Positions 35,333 through 48,079 of a stretch of DNA of 64,000 bases are shown here, piece by piece. The notes beneath the pieces are model-generated. The model was not told the DNA's origin and did no database searches. It saw only the letters and a program-made list of their open reading frames with translations. Position 1 is the first letter of the stretch, and every line of letters starts with the position of its first letter. The position numbers and the translations under genes are program-made. The DNA is from Chaetoderma sp. LZ-2023a (Eukaryota > Mollusca > Caudofoveata > Chaetodermatida > Chaetodermatidae): contig CM067370.1 in the NCBI GenBank assembly GCA_034401795.1, positions 103,172,028 to 103,236,027 on the forward strand. Reading direction: 5' to 3'.

Positions 35333-36240
35333 GTATGCTTATAGTGTACCGAGTTGGTACTGGTGCTTTCTTTATATCACGATATTCTCGGTGTTCTTGG
35401 TACCGGAATGAAACGAGGATTTCAGAACTTTTTACATTTTTAAAATCGGACCAGAAATGGCCGAGTTATCGTTAAAAGGCTCACTTAAATTATCTTCAAA
35501 ATATTGCTTTGACGTCGTAATCGTGTGCATGTTTTAAATGAATGGGGAATGCGCTGTTCACGTGATAGCCACGTCACCACTTCTAGCTGCACGCTGATTG
35601 GGTACTGCTCGCCCACTGATTGGCTGGAGCGTCCTGCCTCTGACGTCACGAGTAGTATAAAATGAGCCCGAAATCGACAATCGAGAGCACTTCGGCGTGG
35701 AAGGCGACACAGTCAGCAAGACTGCTGGACCAGCACAGTGCAAGACGTGAGAGAACTGTTAACTGACTGTGGTACCTACACCACAGCAGTGCCATTAGGA
35801 ATTGAGATCTCCTGTGCTGGTGAGCTGTCTTGGACTTCCGCAAACACGAATTTTGAAAGCTCCCGGATGGCAATCCGGGGGCAAAGTAAAATAACATAAG
35901 AACTCCCTCTCCGAAACGACTCACAGAGGCGCTTCTCTGTGGATGGGCCTTACAGGCCCGATGTAAATTCTACAGGATGTAGAGCCGAGGGGATTCTTGT
36001 TGGATGACTCACTGGATCTTCCGGACCACGCTGAAAAGTGGTATCAAACTTCCACGCAGCATGTTGCGTGTTAATTAACTTTTAGACCACAGTCTGGTGG
36101 GACTCTGCTTGGTGCGTCGCAAGAGCTATGTGATGTATCCCGCACCGTGTACCCAGTTTAATGTACATACATATTTAGTTACAACTGTAGCCCCCCCCCC
36201 CCACCTTTCAAACTACCGTCGCCGGAAACTTTATAACACA
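35333..36240 (+). mobile_element. Inverted gypsy LTR fragment (copy D)
   Basis: Reading plus, it matches the reverse complement of LTR B. 'tatagtgtaccgag' (35340) matches the inverse of 35092-35107, 'ttatcttcaaaatattgctttgacgtc' matches the inverse of 34918-34945, and 'tgacgtcacgagtagtataaaa' (35641-35662) is the promoter with an intact TATA. 'gctcccggatggcaatccggg' and 'gatgtatcccgcaccg' continue the match. It begins six bases after the end of LTR B, so the two are nearly head to head. No heat-shock element survives here. Confidence 0.7.
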
Positions 36241-36299
36241 TTGTGTAAGTTTATGTATCAGTTATAATGACTAGCTAATGGACATCCTTCTACAGACGT

Positions 36300-36961
36300 T
36301 CTCCTTCACTGTCTTGAGAGTACCCGTCCAGCCGATCCGTGCTACACCGTACTATTTCATCTCTTTCCATTCTGGCAGACAAACCACCAACCACCATCTG
36401 TCTGCTGATCCCAATTTCTGAGCTCCTTTTATACCAATTGGTAACGTCACAACTGGACATTTCAACCAATCAGCGAACGTGTCATAACTAGATACGGGTA
36501 CGGAACCACCTGATCTGCTGGCCTTCACCATACCAAGCATGTTCACTATGACATTATTATTTCAGATGGGAGCTCAAAATATTGGACGAATAATCTCCGA
36601 TATCTCAGCCATTTCTGAAACGATTTTAATCCTGTAAAAGGTTTTAGAATCCTCGTTCTGGTAATGGTTCTTACCAAGAAAAGCGAGGATGGCCTGTGTT
36701 TAAGAAATTATGGACACAAGCACGGATTATTCACAAGATGTCATTCTCTCCACACACTAATGCGCATATGTAGGCTATCTCTTATGGCTGCACATGCGCA
36801 CCGGGCCATCTCACGGACACTGTTATTCTGCGCCTCTCCTATATGGCTTCATTACACTTATCGTCCTACCCATCGGGTGAGCTTGGAATGTCCCACATCT
36901 GGCCGACCTGTACCCAGATGAACTGGGCCGGTTCGTAACCAACCGGTCGATCCACGCTACA
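36300..36961 (-). mobile_element. Diverged gypsy LTR fragment (copy E)
   Basis: Ends 'ccggtcgatccacgctaca' at 36961, the family LTR terminus. It carries minus-strand 'ggtataaaagg' near 36428-36438, a CRE-like 'gtgacgtt' near 36443 and 'caaccaatcagcg' near 36464. It lacks a clear heat-shock element. Confidence 0.65.
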
Positions 36962-37600
36962 CAAGCTAACCATACGCAGAGTCCTAGGCCTCACAGCAGC
37001 ACAATGCTTTCTCTTTCACAGCACATCCGTTGTAGAACTGAATATTCTTCAATGACAAACTAATAATTTCTATTAGCTGTTAATCCTCAACGGCAATCAC
37101 CACAACCTATTATTCCACTGATGCAGTATCCAATTACTAACCATTAGCAGCAAAACCAGGAACCGAATATTCTTCAGTGACAAGCTAATCAGGCTCTACC
37201 ATCAGTCCTCAACAGCAATCAACCCAATCCATACCACTGATAGTGTCTTCAATTAGTAATCTTCAGCAGCAAAACCAGTTTAGACAACTATTTGCATCAT
37301 ATAGCCAGTGTTTAAATACCCGATCTATGCCATCAAGTAAAGTGTAATTATCTTCAGCCTTTGCGTCTAGAAAATTTTGAGTCTCTGGCCTCTCAGGTTC
37401 AATTTTCTTCTAGAATTCAAGAAATTCCTAAGTGTTCCAGAAGAGAGGTTACCAGATGTGTTTACAAGGGTTGATTCTAAATTTTTTCAAAATGCTGTTC
37501 AAACAATGATATCATGCCTGCTTCTGCATCTTTACCCCATGTGCTAGATTTCTTGTCCTATCTATTCGATTCTCTTAAGCTGTCAGCTATTACTGTTAGA
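36962..37600. other. Intergenic, no gene recognised
   Basis: Includes a loose direct repeat ('ctgaatattcttca...gacaa.ctaat' near 37036 and 37156, with 'cagcaaaaccag' near 37147 and 37267). It may belong to the 5' part of the following DIRS remnant. Confidence 0.35.
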
Positions 37601-37613
37601 TGTTACAGCCTTT

Positions 37614-38369
37614 TTTGTGTCTTCTTTACCTTGCCTTTTAAACGCTGACCTTAAGGATACAAAGGTTTTGAATGATTTTATTCATGGTTTGGGCAATATT
37701 CGTCCTTCTGTTGCCAAACCATTACCTTCTTGGAATTTAGAAATTGTTCTTCAATTCTTAGCGGGTAAGCATTGTGAACCTCTTGGTTCAGTTTGTCTGA
37801 CTCTTAACATCGTTTTCATAGTTGTGGTAGCTTCGGTCAGGAGACAATGCAAAATCCACGCTCTTTTCGTAGAAGAGGATATGCTTAAAGTGGTTGGAGA
37901 CATGGCTTAGTTCTCTACCCAAGAAGCCTTTTTTAAATCTAAAACACAATCAAGCCTTCATCCAGCCCAACCTATTATCCTCAATAGTCTTACGTCTTTG
38001 TCTCCATCCAACAAGCTCTGGTGTCCGGTCGCCGCTTTAAAAATTTACAAATCTTGTACAGATTTTAAAAGAAAAGATCCTTCCCATCTTTGGGTTACCT
38101 TTGCAGAAGAGGTATCCAGACCAGCCTCTAAGAAAACTATCGGCGAACGGATTTGTGACACTATTAAAATCAGCCATGAATTCGCATCTTCAGGTGACAA
38201 ACAACTGGCTAATGTCAAACCTCACGACGTTCGTGACATGGCTACCTCTTTCGCTCTTTTCACTGTATCATTCATGGATGAGGTCATGCAGGTTGCTGGA
38301 TGGAAATCTGAGTTGACCTTTATCTCCTTTTATTTGAAAGATCAGAGCCCAATGGCATCCTTTCTTTAA
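37614..38369 (+). pseudogene. DIRS-type tyrosine recombinase remnant
   Basis: Two frames. The first (37617-37910) reads 'FIHGLGNIRPSVAKPLPSWN' and then 'VASVRRQCKIHAL', the box containing the first catalytic Arg. The second (37998-38369) reads 'LWCPVAALKIY' and 'VKPHDVRDMATSFAL' (His-x-x-Arg), then 'QVAGWKSELTFISFYLKD', with Trp at the second-His position and the nucleophilic Tyr. This is the order of DIRS-group tyrosine recombinases, which integrate a circular cDNA. A stop near 37910 separates the two. No RT is left upstream. Confidence 0.85.
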
Positions 38370-38639
38370 AAACATAACCATTTTAACTAAGCATGTCGAG
38401 TCTCATTTACCAAGCACATCTCACCATTTTCATCGAGAATGACTGTCTGTATGACATTGTTGAGATTAATTTATTTTATTTCCTTGATTAGTTCATCCTG
38501 AGGTCAGTTTTTATTAATCACAGTGTGATGTTGAAGCTATGCACTATTATGTTGAGTTTTTATTATCCTTGGTTACTGTATTAATTAAAACTTTCTTTTA
38601 AGTGTTCTCAAATCTCCACCAACCAGTTGGTTTTAAAGT

Positions 38640-39070
38640 GAGGCACTGACCAAATCTACAGGCTTGGCAAGTAGTGATTGAATGGTAAGATGTTTGTGGT
38701 GTAATAACAACGACCGCAGACCACCCTCTAGGGGCTGGTCTCTAGTTTTATTAACCGCACAAACATACTTACCGTGTAGAAATGATTTGAGAATTCTATT
38801 TGTGCTCTTCGACGAAAATTGAGTTATATTGTGTTCTTGCTGTTGGCAAGTGGGCCACTCTCAGAGCTGTCAAGACTGGTCCCTGTCTCTGTTTGAATGA
38901 CATTAAGAGAGTCTACTCTTTCGAGAAGCCTGAAATAGAGTAGAGTTGTGGTTCTTGCGCTAGGCATTGAAAGCAAGATTAAAAATCTGTTTCTGACGCT
39001 AAATGTAGCGTAATTGATTTAGCAAGTAGTGATTAAATGGTAAGTATGCTTATGTGATTAATACAACTAC
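38640..39070 (+). repeat. Internal complementary region and terminal repeat of DIRS remnant
   Basis: 'gcaagtagtgattgaatggtaag' (38670) recurs as 'gcaagtagtgattaaatggtaag' (39022). Between them 'ggtaagatgtttgtg' (38687) is the near inverse of 'cacaaacatacttacc' (38758-38773). An inward-pairing block plus a terminal block just downstream of the recombinase is the expected DIRS 3' arrangement. Confidence 0.6.
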
Positions 39071-41499
39071 AGACCAACCCCTATGGGGTGTCTGTGGTCG
39101 TTATCCACACATCTGGCCAAACCCAGTTGGCGGATAGTGTCATTCAAACCACATATCAGACATTACTTGGGGTGGGGGGGGGGGGCTCTTGATAGCCGTG
39201 GCGGTAATGCACTATTTTCTCATTTAATATCATGGTATGCTTCCTCGGGGCTGATTTAGATGGAGGTGCACAGGGCACTACTCTGTTTGTGGCATCTGCC
39301 AACTTTCTCTCGTAGGAACAAACTTCTGGTTCCGGGATCATCTCTGGCTGTTGTCGTTTGAGGGCGTGTGGCTGAGCCCTATGTAAGTGTGTTGATGTCA
39401 GAGAGCGTATATGGACACTTACAGACCGGAAATATTTTGGTCATCAGCTGGAAATCACTTTGTCCCATGAAAGCTTGATATGCTGTTGAACAATATAAGA
39501 AGTTCTGTAGTCGGTTTTCCGACTGTCAAGAAGATATCACATCACAATATTCAATTTCATTTCCTTTTAATATGTGGTCCTGTAAAGAACTATTTTCTCT
39601 TCCAATCTGCCTGCCATTTGGTACATGTGCTCCAAAGTGTAGTTTATTCGAGGATTGTCAACGATGTTAACACGCACCCCAACCCACACCACTTTGCTGA
39701 GCGAATTGAGCTGTGCACCCATCTGACAAAGCATTCCGCTCCAGTCACCTATTTTGTCTGTTGTAGATCATAAGGGCACAGCACAGTGTTACCTGGAAGA
39801 GCAATCTCCTCCTTTGTGACAGCCACATGTGGTTAACTCAGGCGGTCGCTTTCATAGTGGGTAAGGAGGTAGAACTCTAGAATAAGTTAATAAAAACTCC
39901 CAGTATTCCTCCTTTTTTTATTCCGAGAAACTGATCTAGATGTTTCTCTGAGAAAACCTGCCTGTCTGAATGCTGCCGAGTTACTATGCATTCACACACT
40001 TTTTGTGTTGGTTGACATTTTCAAAAATACTAGTAGACCTGCAAATGGTCCTATTGTACATGTTAGTGTCGAATATTCAAGTGGGGTCTATATCATCCAC
40101 AATACTCATATATTCACCTAAGACAAATATTAAAGTGCAACATAGCGCAATGAGTTATGGATGTCAGGCAGGGTCATTCCGATCTATATAGCGACTGGGG
40201 TTTCAAGGACATAAAATAACTTTATACCTGTCTCACGTAATAAAAATCTCTTGTCACCCGGTGGGAAAAACCAAGTCTGTTGTCCACTAAATGGCCATCA
40301 GACTGAGTCTATTCCTGAAACAGGTTACTGGATCAGTTTCAGATGTCTTAAATCGTGTAGCTAAATGCCGCTGATAATTCAGGAGTATACTTTACTAGAG
40401 TTTTGATTTCTCTATACCTTCAATCAGCACGAGCAGTCTGATTGCTGTAGGAAGTAATGTAAAATACACCCTTGTGTTTACATTATCCGCATGACCATTA
40501 GTTATTTGCGTCCATGCTTATTGTCTACACTTTTCTTATCCGCTATCATTGATTGGAGAAATTTATGGTAATGATGTCCAGACAGTCTTGGACAACAAGC
40601 TATGATCATGGGAGCAGGGAGAGTGGAGGGTGCCGGGTGTAGAGAACGGGGATACTTCGCATTCCTAGCGGTACAATGTTAGTTCCACCACTTTTCAATG
40701 TACCCTGTGCATTGAAGTCTTGGAGCTAACACTTTCTACCATCGAATAGTAACATGTCTCATATAGGAGCCGCTAGTAATATATAGGCCGAGCTTACAAC
40801 TGGGGTGGGGAGCTCAGTTCTGGAGATGGGTGTAAAGGAGGTGATTGTTTCAGTTGGCTGCTTTGGGATGGGGATGGGAGACAGCAGCCGTGCTAAAACT
40901 ATCAGGCTCTATACAATGAGACAGTGCCTCATTGAGGAGGCAAGTGAGATATTGTCATAGTGGTGGGGACGTGCTGGCCAAACCAACTATCTGATATGGA
41001 CGAACCATGTCAGGTTGTGTGGAGGGTGTGACTGAGTTTCTATGTAATAGTGGAAATACATGTGTTCGGGTAGAGTGTAATTGGGAGGACAGTTGGATGC
41101 AAGGTGGCTTCAGTGGCATAGATGGTGGAAGCAGCTGGTGGGGCGATAACTGCTCAGGGTTAATTCGTGAACATTAGCGAGGTGTTGAGAATGGAGGTAA
41201 ATATACGTCTACTTCCTTCGTCACTGGAGGATGGAATTGACGTAGAAACGGCGTTCTCGAACACATGCTTCCCACTTGATAGGAGGCTTGGGGCCTATTA
41301 ACCCCTTCCTCGCCATCGTCATTACTAACCCACTCCCTTTTGTCTTCTCATTCTGTGGAGGAAAATGCGGCCACTTGTAGTTTAGGCTCTGGGCAGCAGG
41401 GGTGGTGGAGTTGGTGGCTTGTGGGGAATTACATCTTGGTGGGTGTATTTTTCTATTTCGTCAAATTCCTCCCCGAGTACGTTGTTTTAAATGGGTCCT
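39071..41499. other. Intergenic, no gene recognised
   Basis: A G run lies at 39171-39182. The part from about 40600 is G/T-rich on the plus strand like the third-ORF region of the gypsy element (18.5-19.8 kb) and may be its decayed counterpart, but I could not align it convincingly. Confidence 0.35.
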
Positions 41500-42700
41500 A
41501 CATACGGTTCCAACCAACTGAATTCGATACGCAAGGTCAGATAGGCGTTCTATGACAGTGTATGGACCTTTCCATGTATACCTGAGTTTTCCCAAAGCGT
41601 CACAAGGTGGGGTGTTCATCCATGTCTGGATATCCTCCAGTCATGTCAGGTCTTTTGTCGTTTATGGACGCTAGACAAGGGGCTTATTACCCGTTTATGG
41701 GCTTACTCTATTCATTGACACACGTGTTAAAGATATAAGGAAGGGCTATTAAGTTCGCTCTCAGTCCTAGGTGAGACAATATCCAATTTGCCCTGAATTA
41801 TAGGTGATGCAATGACCAATGGCAACAACAATTCTCGTCCCATCATCAGATGTGCCGGAATCTATCCTGTGCTAGAATGTGCAATTGTTCTGTAAGCATG
41901 ACCAGTGATAAACGTGGGCCCCAATCTCTGCAAACTATTTTCTTAGTTAGCCTGATGGCTAAACTTTACAATATAAAGCAATCAACATATTTCTGTGAAT
42001 AAACAACTTTCGAGGTTGGTTCCTTGATCACAATGCAATTCGGGTGGCACTCCGAAGTGATAGAAAACATTGTTAACCAATACATCCGAAACAGTGACAA
42101 CCTCTTGGTCTGGTAAAGCGAATGCTACAACTCGCTAAGTAAAGTAATCTTGCAACATCAATATAAAATGGTGACTACTGTCAGGGGTGGTGAGTGGGCC
42201 CAGAACATTGATGGCCACTCTCTCGAACGAAGCTCCAACGATTCTGGTTTGTGAAGCCACTATGTGCTGTCATCTGTTAGAGGTTTGGGTCTGAGAAGGA
42301 ATGCATTTAACAACCCAAACTTTAATGGTCGCACAGATATTTCCCATGTTAATGTGTGCCATAATTCTCAGTGCTGACCGTTCTATGGTCAAATGAACAG
42401 CGTTATCATGGCGCCGATCTAGGACGCATTCTCTATAGCTTCCAGGGATTACCAAGCGATTACAATAATACAGTAGTCCGCCACTCTTCAAGTTGTTGAT
42501 AATAATATTTGACTGTGGGTGAATGTGGTGAAACTTTGTCTCTGGACACACACTCGTTATTCTCTAGCCAGCGCAAGGGATATTATATACGCGCATCTCC
42601 ATGTGTAGTTTCTGTGCTGTCTGTTCTGCAGCAGAGAATAATTTAAAGATTACATCGTTTTCATAAATGACAATATGCTGGGCCAGTGGTCATCTGTAGC
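41500..42700 (-). pseudogene. Decayed gypsy integrase (second copy)
   Basis: On the minus strand, 'KLRYTWKGPYTVIERLSDL' near 41525-41585 is the GPY/F module, aligned with 'KLSYQWKGPYLVVG' of the 20 kb copy. At 42270-42551 the zinc-binding region is recognisable as 'DNAVHLTIERSALRI' and 'VVKCIPSQTQ', with ligands partly lost. The nucleotide block 'tcctgtgctagaatgtgcaa' (41867-41886) aligns with 'cctgtgctggaatgtactga' at 20409-20428. Many stops and frame changes are present, so it is much older than the 20 kb copy. Confidence 0.75.
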
Positions 42701-43500
42701 TTGTCGACGGATGTTGTCATGGTGGTGACCATGTGAGCAGCTGGTATGTAGGCCATTGCCAGATAGGGTGCCGTATTGGATTCTGTCTCAAAATCTGGAA
42801 ATTGATGAATGGGAACGTTAGCATTTCAATGCTGTATGGTTCCCAGGCCTATGGAGAAAACTGAATTGGAAACTTTTGATTCCAACCATTTGGTAAATTT
42901 GCCCCTCTGAATTTCTATGATTTTGTAGCCAGCGGACGGAGGCGTGGTAAGCGTGTACGGTGAAATGCAGGACGCAAGGGATTGCTTCCTGCGAATCCTC
43001 GATGGTGGTTAGTGGATGGAGTAATTTGCATGAGGATATGAAGGAATGAATTTGATGGAGGATATTCTCTGTAGTACATCAGCAATCTAAGCTAGTTGCA
43101 CAGCATCCATTCCACTGTGGCCTCTAGTACTGATGGAGTGGAGGTGACATGGTTACCGCTAGTGCATGTAGATATTTTTCCGCGCCCACTCTTTTATCTT
43201 TGCCTTCTTTTCTCGTAGATGTTTGTTTTTTAGTTTTCAGGAGGTAACAATGTTTTTCCAGCCATGCGTGGCAATGCTGTTTTCCTACTATTATAAAAAG
43301 ATGGTCAGTTTTCCGAAGCAATCTTTCCAGGGAACTGATAAGCATAGTAGGAAAGTTAAGATACCGAGCCTATGGATACCATTGACAAAATGTCCGAAAA
43401 GCAATCCATTTGTGGATTTTTTTTCTCCGCAATGTCCAGCAATTATACATCTTAAATATCAATGGCATGGTAAACTTAGCCAATGTGGCTCTTCAGCAGA
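42701..43500. other. Intergenic, no gene recognised
   Basis: May continue the decayed gypsy copy toward RNase H/RT, but no motif is visible. Confidence 0.35.
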
Positions 43501-43839
43501 AGACGTTTAAGGTTAGCCGCTACGAACATTGCGAGTATGAATGATAGTTTCCGATCAATGAAGTTCGGCAAAGTAAGGGCAGTGCAGAAGCAAGTCGATC
43601 ATAGCCTACTTGAGCTCTGTCTAAGGAGGGAGCGTGATCTAGGTTACCAAATAAATAGTGTAGCATTCGAAACTGTGAATTGTGATCTAACTGCTACCTT
43701 CTGTCAATTCATGATGGAGAAGTTTGCTCCAGATGGAGTCTAGTAATAAGTGATTGGGTGCGGATGAGTGAGATCGGGAACTGGCTTTGTAGGTGCTTTC
43801 ACGATAGTACCAATACAACCTCCCTTTAAATGTGTTATA

Positions 43840-44400
43840 TGATACTATCTTATCAGGTCGGCTGTTTCAATGAGTGTTTACTCTTATGCTACCGAAACGC
43901 TTTCTGGCATCCCTGCAGAAGCGCTTGTAGCTGTTGCCTCTTATGCAGTCAAATACACCTTTCTGTGCACACACATTTTCTTTGTAGATTGGAGACACCC
44001 ATCACATTCCCGATGCGGTAGTATGCATGTTTTGTTAAGCAGGACAAGTGTAGAAGGGTCCAGAAAGTGAATCTTATAATCATCCCAACTAGCTCCTTGT
44101 TGACCTCTGTCTCTGCATGGTTGTTGAACTTTCAGCGCACTGTCAACGTAGACACCAAGATCTTTTTCGCAGGTGATGAACCTCAGTACAAAATTAATAA
44201 TGGTTGCTTTATGCCTATCTCACGCTCCGCATCTATGAACTTATACTATGTTGGTCTGGATCTACCATATCACGCCACTCGAACTTCATTGACTCCACTC
44301 TGTGTTCAACTTGTTCTTTCAGCGGAACTCAGAATCCTGAGGGTGAGAGTGTTAAAGAAACGAGGGAATACAACTACGTTGCAGTAGCATTACAAATATC
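43840..44400 (-). pseudogene. LINE reverse transcriptase C-terminal remnant
   Basis: Reading minus from about 44400, the frame gives 'FITCEKDLGVYVDSALKVQQ' near 44110-44170, then 'HFLDPSTLVLLNKTCILPHR' near 44000-44075. EKDLGV-VD and LDPSTL-LL-K----PH are the conserved RT-tail motifs of jockey/CR1-superfamily LINEs of the type seen at 7558. There is an in-frame stop upstream near 44230 and further decay below 43870. No endonuclease or catalytic RT box is visible. Confidence 0.75.
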
Positions 44401-44633
44401 AGACAGAACTTGAAGGATAGGAAATTCTTTTGGACACTAGTTCTTTTCTTAGCTTGGGATTAATGATATGTATAACTTGGCTGCCTTTTGTTGCCTTTTG
44501 TTGTTTTTCTCTGGTTTCATATGTGATTGATGAGGAAATGAATGTTGTCATCAGAATCATAAGACTCCCAGGAATTAATTAAGCATGCACTAGGCTCTGA
44601 AGCTGTTACTGATGCCAGACGTAACCTTTTAAT

Positions 44634-47178
44634 AAGAGGTCCAAGGGGCCTCAATTCACACGCTTACCTGGAGTTATTGGTGACTGGCACAACCGAACAA
44701 AATGAGATGATCACTGTAAAAATTTACCAATCAAATATCTGTCAAGAAAGGGTAGCCAAGTTTTAATAAAATTGGCCCAGTGGTTAATAATTAAGTCTTT
44801 TTATGTTTTTCTCAGAAACTTGTAGAAAATACAAGATGTCCGCCAAAAATGTTATATTTTGAATGATTCATGGCGGACATGGTTTTTTTTACATATCAAC
44901 TTTCCATGGACAAATTTTAATGGCGTTTCGGGCCTAATCATATCAGCCAAATTTCAGCCTGATACGTTCAGCGGTTCTGGAGAAGTCATTTTCACGAAAT
45001 CTAGGTCATCCAAGATGGCCGTCGAAACATTTGGCAAATTAAGTTCCCTCGAACAAACTTGGTTCAGCTCTTGCCCTATCTCATATTTCATGAGGTCTGC
45101 ATCGATCCTCCAAGCAGTTTCAGAGATTTTTAAAGACGTTTCTAAAAGTTGGACAAAATCAAAAATGGCCACATGCAAAAATTGGCTGATCATCTTTTTT
45201 TTAACAAATTTGTCTCCCTATTCCCTAAGGATACCTCCTGTCAAATATGCTTGAAATCTGCCCAGTGCTTTTCAAGAAGACATTTTAAATTTCTCATTTT
45301 TGGTAGGAAAGAGATCCAAGATGGCCGACAAATCTCTTATTTGACAGTTTAGAAAATTGCAAATTTGAAATCAGAATATCTAAAGACCTACATAGAACCA
45401 ATTTTGGCTTCAAAATCCATCAATTAAAAATATAAAATATGGCCGCCAAACACTACATTTTGATTGGTCGATGGTGGCCATGTTTTTTATGTATCAACTT
45501 CCCTTGAACAATCTTTAATGGCCCTTAGTCCCTAATCATATCTGTCAAATTTCGGCTCGATCCAGTCAGCGGTTCTGGAGAAGTAACTTTCATGAAAACT
45601 AGGTCATCCAAGATGCCCGCCATGCTATTTGGCCAATCCAATTGCAATGAACAAACTTGGTTCAGTTATTCGCCTAGATCATATTTCATGAGTTTTGAAT
45701 CGATGCCCCAAGCGGTTTCGGAGATTTTTAGACATTTCTCAAAATAGGCCAAAATCCAAGATGGCCACCGGCCAAATAAGGCTGATCGACTTCGTTTGAA
45801 CAAACTTGGATCTCTATACCCTAAGGATGCTTCCTTCCAAATATAATTGAAATCAGCCTAGTAGTTCTCGAGAAGACATTTAAAATTTCTCATTGCCTTA
45901 GTATGGGAGGCTTTGGTGGGAAAATGGCTGCCAAACCATTTATCCGAGTTTCGAAAATGGCAAATTTTACCTCAGAATACCCAAAAATATATATAAAACC
46001 AATTTCAGCCTCAAAATCTATCGAATAAAAAAAATCCAATATGGCCGCCAAACGCGCTATATTTTGATTGGCTCAGTGCACCATGTTTTTTGACGGATCA
46101 ACTTCCCTTGAACAAACTTTAATGGCTCAGTCCCTAATCATATCTCCCAAATTTCAGCCCAATACCTTCAGCGGTTCTGGAGAAGTCGTTTTCAGGAAAA
46201 CTAGGTCATCCAAGATGGCCACCAAACCATTTGGTCAATCAAGTCCTCTTGAACAAACTTGGTTTACCTCTTTTCTTAGATGATGTTAAATGAGTTTTGA
46301 ATCGATTTACCAAGCGGTTTTGGAGATCTTCAGACGTTTCCTAAAATCAGCCAAAATTCAAGATGGCCACCAGCCAAATTGGCCGATCGGCTTCATTTGA
46401 AGAAAGGTGGATCGCTATGCCCTAAGGATGCTTCCTTCCAAATATAAATGAAATCGGCCTAGCAGTTCGCGAGAAGACATTTAAAATTTCCCATTGCTTT
46501 AGTATGGGAGTCTTTGGCGGGAAAATAATCCAAGATGGCCACCAAACCATTTATCCGACAGTTTCAAAAATGTCAAATTTGAGCTCAGAATACTAAAAAA
46601 CATATATAAAACCAATTTCGGCCTCAAAATCCACCCCAAAAAAAAATCCAATATGGCCGCCAAACACGCTACATTTTGATTGGCCCACGGCGGCCATGTT
46701 TTTTAATGAATCAACTTCCCTTGAACAACCTTAATGGCCCTAAGTCCCTAATCATATCTCTCAAATTTCGGCCTGATCCCTTCAGCGGTTCTGGAGAAGT
46801 CGTTTTCGGGAAAACTAGGTCATCCAAGATGGCCACCAAACCATTTTGCCAATCAAGTCCTCTTGAACAAACTTGGCTTACCTCTTTCGCTAGATGTTTC
46901 ATGAGTTTTGAATCCATTCCCCAAGTGGCTTCGGAGAAGATTTTTAAAGACATTACCTAAAATCGGCCAAAATCCAAGATGGCCAGTGGCCAAATTGGCC
47001 GATCGGATTCGTCTGAATAAACTTGGATCCCTAGGCCCTAAGGATGGTTCCTGCCAAACATAATTGAAATCGACCTAGTTGGTCTTGAGAAAAATTGTTT
47101 AAAAGAAAAGTTGATGGACGACGTATGGACGATCACCATGGCATAAGCTCACTTGGCCTTTCAGGCCAGATGAGCTAA
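44634..47178 (+). mobile_element. Helitron-like non-autonomous element I with ~600-bp tandem units
   Basis: Left end 'aagaggtccaaggggcct'. The right end has the hairpin cacttggcct-ttc-aggccagatg (47150-47172) followed by 'agctaa' and then T. The core is tandem: 'caagatggcc'-type anchors after 'aactaggtcatc' fall at 45011, 45609, 46211 and 46825, spacings of 598, 602 and 614. Each unit repeats 'ttcagcggttctggagaagt', 'cttgaacaaacttgg' and several 'AAGATGGCC' boxes. It has no coding capacity. A 3' hairpin followed by CTRR and T is the Helitron signature; the 5' TC is not seen. Confidence 0.6.
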
Positions 47179-48079
47179 TAACCGACACGCTGGCTTACTG
47201 GCCGACCTTTGCATAGTCACTGTAGAAAATTCCAGAACAAATTCCTAATCAGTAAGACACAATTTTCCTTTTTTTATGTCAAAATCCATCAATTAACAAT
47301 ACCTCAAGACTGAATGATCAATGAATGGCGCCATGTTTTCCTTACATATCCCTTTTTAAACCTAAATGTACTAAGCATATTTATCAAGGTTCAGCCCGAT
47401 TCCTTTAGGGGTTCCGAAAAACCAATTTTTCTGAAAATTGGGTAAATTGATCAATCAAGTTTTATCAACCGGTCACATGGTTATTGAGAAGTTGTTTGAA
47501 GCTTTCCATTCTTTTTCCTATAGGAGTTTTGGTAGTGAAATAATCTTATAAGATGACCATTGATGCGATTATCTGATAAAAGCGAAAGTGAAAATTTCGA
47601 TATCATCATAATTGAAAACATATATAGATATAAAGCACCTTTTGCCATAAAAATTCATAATTACTAGATTTCGATTGGCAGATGGTGGCTATGTTTTTTA
47701 CATATTCATTTACCATGAATAAAAATTAATGACCCGTAGTCCCTAATTATAATTACCATCCCTTGGTCCAGTCCCTTCAGTGGTTCCAGATCAGTTGTTT
47801 TTGTGAAGGTTAGGTCATTCAATATGGCCAAATCAATTGATCCAGCGGTTTTGCAGATGTTTATGTGTTTCCAAAAATGTGTGCCAAATCTAAGTTGTTT
47901 GCCATCCAAGAAAAACAATCAGCTCTGCCTGAACAATTTTATATTTCCATGACCTGTCAAATTTAACTGAACCCGGCGCAGTGGAATTCAAGAAGTCATT
48001 TAGATGAAAAGTTGATGAACAGACAATGGACAAATGTTATGGTATATGCTCACTTGGCCTTTGAAGGCAGGCGAACTAA
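47179..48079 (+). mobile_element. Diverged Helitron-like element II
   Basis: Shares the unit phrases 'cccttcagtggttccagatcag' and 'aggtcattcaatatggcc'. It ends 'gttgatgaacagacaatgg', then a 'cacttggcctttgaaggcag' hairpin and 'actaa' at 48079 followed by T. It is more decayed than element I, which it abuts. Confidence 0.5.

Noticed and set aside
43483..43743. 86-codon plus-strand frame as a possible host exon
   Set aside because: It lies next to a minus-strand LINE remnant and has no recognisable domain or splice-site context.
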